A stretch of 8,380 bases of DNA, taken from the NCBI GenBank assembly GCA_002325645.1, contig DCSN01000175.1:50068-58447 (forward strand), written 5' to 3'. The position numbers were made by a program, and so were the translations under genes. The stretch comes from Pseudanabaena sp. UBA1465 (GTDB taxonomy: Bacteria; Cyanobacteriota; Cyanobacteriia; Pseudanabaenales; Pseudanabaenaceae). Numbering within the stretch: the stretch's first letter is position 1; every line of letters starts with the position of its first letter. Positions 5,934 to 8,380 of the stretch are shown in pieces. The notes below the pieces were generated by a model. The model saw only the letters and a list, made by a program, of their open reading frames with translations, did not search any database and was not told the DNA's origin.

Positions 5934-8324
5934 ATGCGATCGCTTGCCGCACTCATCAAAAATTGCTTACTCGACCTCGGTATTAAAGTAAATGTCACGA
6001 TCAGACAAAAGCGCCAAGAATTGCACATTTTGCTGGAGTCTACTTATTTTGGTGATCGCCAATTATGCCAATTATTAGTAGAGGCGATCGCTAAATGTTG
6101 TCATGATTTTGATTATGGTGATGTTAAGACAGTACGAATCTATGCATTTTGGTTTGGACAGCCATTACCACAATGGATCGAAAAAATCGAATTGGCGGTT
6201 GATGAAATTGCTCCAGATCCTGAGCAAAAAGACTCTCGGTCTGAGAATTTAGCGCTCAACAAGGAAACTACTATTGGCGATCGCTTCATTGTCTGTGGTT
6301 TGGGTAGCCTCGGACAACATTCTGTATTTAACTTAAAGAAGTTTGCCTATGGAGAATATGAAGTCAAAATTTGTGCGATTAATAAGGCACAGCCAGAGGT
6401 TATGGAGTTTGATAATTTTTCAGAACTTCTTGATCAAGAAATTATTTTGGGAGATTGCCGTCGTTCAGAAGTTTTGATTCAGGCAGGAATCGCTAACTGT
6501 CGGGCGATTTTGCTAGTTACCAGCAATGAAAATGTGAATATTGAAACAGCGATCGCCGCCCGTCGCCTCAATCCTAACGTACATATTGTCGCTCGTTCTT
6601 CTCGACAAAATCTCAATCAATTACTCAAAGAACAATTAGGAAATTTTGTCGCCCTCGATCCTGTCGATCTGCCTGCGGCGGCCTTTGCCGTAGCGGGATT
6701 AGGTGAAGGCACATTAGGACTGTTTCAACTAGGCGATCGCAAATTACGAGTAGTGGAATGCACAGTGAAAGCAGATAGCTATCGATTTTTGCGAACTCCC
6801 GCCTATTTACTCCACAAAAAGAATTCTCGACTCCTGAGCATTGCCGATCTCAAGCCCGATCGACTTTTCTTTCAATGGCAGCCTGATCTGCTGATTGAAG
6901 TTGGGGATAAAATTGCCTTTATTGAGTATGTCGAGGGTGATTTTACTACGACTAGCCGCTATTCTCTAATGCCAGAACAACGTATTGATCTTGATCATCA
7001 CGCTTCCCCTCTCCAAAGACTCGAACAACTAATCCAGCAAATTACAGGTTCAGGATTTTGGAAATCTAAATGGAATCAGCTTTGCGCTTGGTTTCAAGAA
7101 GTGCGATCGCGCCGACTCATTCTCTGGGGTATTATTACCGCGATTATCCTTTGGGCAATTAGCTCGATCATTTTGTTTTTCAATGTGCCGAACCTTTCAT
7201 GGCAAAAGTCTATTTCCACAAGTATGATCTTGCTACTAGGCGGCTTTGGTGATGTATTTGGCGGACTGGATGAAGATCAAGTTCCTCTATGGGTGATCAT
7301 ATTTTGCCTATTGGTTACTTTGATTAGCCTATTATTTGTATTAGGAGTTTTGGGATTGATTGCCGACAGCATTCTCAGTGCCAAATTTGAATTTTTTAAG
7401 CGATCGCTACCTCTACCAACTCGCGATCATATTGTCCTGATTGGGTTTGGAAGACTTGGACAGAGAATTGCTGATCTTCTATTTAAGTTAAAACTTCCAT
7501 TTGTAATCGTCAGTGAAAACCCTCATGATTGCGATCTGGCAGACAAAGTGCCTTGGGTCACGGGTAATATTATTGAAGAATTATCAAAAACTAATCTGGC
7601 TAATGCTAAGAGTGTTCTTTCCGTTACTGACGATCAGATGCTTAATCTCGAAGCCGCTTTGTTAGCGCGTGATGCTGCCCAAAAAATTAATCGTCACATG
7701 AATCTAGCGATCCGTACCTACGATCGCTACTTCAGTGAAAACCTAGCGGAACTTCTCCCTCGTTCTCAATCATTATGTGCCTATGCTCTCTCTGCCGAAG
7801 CCTTTGCGGGAGCAGTATTTGGTGAAAATATGCTGAGTCTATTTCGCCTCAATCAGCGCACAGTGTTGGTCGCTGAATATGTAATTACTGAGAATGATAC
7901 TTTAATTGGCAAAAATCTTTCGCAAATTGCCTATGGTTATACGGTTGTCCCAGTGTATCTAAAAACAGTACAACCGAAAGCTGATGGGCATAGTGAGATT
8001 TATATGCCGTCCGATGATGAGGTGATGAAGGTTGGCGATCGCCTGACGGTTTTAGCTTCTATTTCAGGATTACGGCGCATTGAGTTAGGCAATTTGCATT
8101 CACCCAAACGCTGGCAATTACGCGCCAAGCAGCCTCTCAACTCTAGTGTGTTACTTGATGCTGGCAACAAGCTTAAAAATATTTCAGGTTGTGATCTCGA
8201 ACTTGCCCGCCGATTTATGCAAACTCTCCCTGCGGCGATCGAGCTTCCTATGTATGACGTGCAAGCCTATCGCCTAGGGCAAGCGCTAATACGACTCCTC
8301 CCCATCAAGATTTATCCTTTATAG
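5934..8324 (+). CDS. RCK-pore-RCK ion channel protein (TrkA-N domains flanking a two-helix channel)
   Basis: This 796-residue membrane protein is probably a potassium-channel-like ion channel gated through nucleotide- or ion-binding RCK domains. In order: a small alpha/beta N-terminal domain (about 1-88) similar in pattern to a domain I recall from other cyanobacterial proteins; an acidic linker (about 89-112); RCK1 with Rossmann motif CGLGSLG (121-127) and a TrkA-C part (about 265-335); the basic RSRR (391-394) then TM1 (about 395-418); a pore helix and filter-like GGFGD (436-440); TM2 (about 450-480); RCK2 with GFGRLG (504-509) and TrkA-C (about 642-715); and an 80-residue tail I do not recognise. 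The two-helix topology puts both RCK modules in the cytoplasm. The ATG carries a HIP1 site (5936-5943); an in-frame stop lies two codons upstream, so there is no longer start, and no clear Shine-Dalgarno is visible. Ion selectivity is uncertain because the filter lacks the canonical Thr-Val. Confidence 0.85.
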   Translation: MRSLAALIKNCLLDLGIKVNVTIRQKRQELHILLESTYFGDRQLCQLLVEAIAKCCHDFDYGDVKTVRIYAFWFGQPLPQWIEKIELAVDEIAPDPEQKDSRSENLALNKETTIGDRFIVCGLGSLGQHSVFNLKKFAYGEYEVKICAINKAQPEVMEFDNFSELLDQEIILGDCRRSEVLIQAGIANCRAILLVTSNENVNIETAIAARRLNPNVHIVARSSRQNLNQLLKEQLGNFVALDPVDLPAAAFAVAGLGEGTLGLFQLGDRKLRVVECTVKADSYRFLRTPAYLLHKKNSRLLSIADLKPDRLFFQWQPDLLIEVGDKIAFIEYVEGDFTTTSRYSLMPEQRIDLDHHASPLQRLEQLIQQITGSGFWKSKWNQLCAWFQEVRSRRLILWGIITAIILWAISSIILFFNVPNLSWQKSISTSMILLLGGFGDVFGGLDEDQVPLWVIIFCLLVTLISLLFVLGVLGLIADSILSAKFEFFKRSLPLPTRDHIVLIGFGRLGQRIADLLFKLKLPFVIVSENPHDCDLADKVPWVTGNIIEELSKTNLANAKSVLSVTDDQMLNLEAALLARDAAQKINRHMNLAIRTYDRYFSENLAELLPRSQSLCAYALSAEAFAGAVFGENMLSLFRLNQRTVLVAEYVITENDTLIGKNLSQIAYGYTVVPVYLKTVQPKADGHSEIYMPSDDEVMKVGDRLTVLASISGLRRIELGNLHSPKRWQLRAKQPLNSSVLLDAGNKLKNISGCDLELARRFMQTLPAAIELPMYDVQAYRLGQALIRLLPIKIYPL

Positions 8325-8380
8325 CCTTAATCGATTCGATGCCTATCGTTAGCACATAAGACCCAAATAGTGAGAGGCGG
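8325..8380. other. Partial downstream intergenic region
   Basis: This 56-base tail follows the channel stop codon. It contains only an 11-base near-palindrome, ATCGATTCGAT (8330-8340), too short to call a terminator, and no gene start that can be supported. Confidence 0.5.

Noticed and set aside
8330..8340. Terminator after the channel gene (ATCGATTCGAT)
   Set aside because: The arms are only five bases, with one base between them and no T run afterwards, so no stable hairpin is expected.

Overview
The window looks like an ordinary chromosomal stretch from a cyanobacterium. I count twenty copies of the HIP1 octamer GCGATCGC, a cyanobacterial hallmark, and there is a Tab2/Atab2-family gene, a family confined to oxygenic phototrophs. 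The modest GC content and the GC-cored hairpins between genes would fit a Pseudanabaena-like genome, but that genus guess is impression only.

Layout: (1) bases 1-604 hold a two-gene toxin-antitoxin module, a ribbon-helix-helix antitoxin overlapping a MazF/PemK-type endoribonuclease by 46 bases, with a small palindrome upstream that could be its operator. (2) 680-1534 encodes a Tab2/Atab2 (DUF1092) RNA-binding protein linked to photosystem translation. (3) 1577-3487 encodes a MASE1-PAS-GGDEF membrane diguanylate cyclase with intact active and inhibitory sites. (4) A perfect 16-bp hairpin separates it from a GalT-family nucleotidyl-transferase (3566-4561). (5) Three hairpins packed end to end (4565-4659) form the convergent end between that gene and a Deg/HtrA-type periplasmic serine protease on the minus strand (4654-5673). 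(6) A 260-base divergent promoter region leads to a 796-residue membrane protein (5934-8324) in which a two-helix potassium-channel-like pore lies between two RCK (TrkA-N/TrkA-C) modules.

The genes do not form one pathway. Five lie on the plus strand before the convergent hairpin cluster; only the toxin-antitoxin pair is clearly an operon, and the Tab2-family and cyclase genes (42-base gap) may be co-transcribed. I find no CRISPR array, tRNA, rRNA, transposase or phage gene, and no gene-free stretch longer than 300 bases (the longest is 5674-5933). The most interesting item is the RCK-pore-RCK protein, which has a GFGD filter lacking the usual Thr-Val and an N-terminal domain that may be cyanobacteria-specific. 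The hairpin family and the toxin-antitoxin operator are the next most useful leads.
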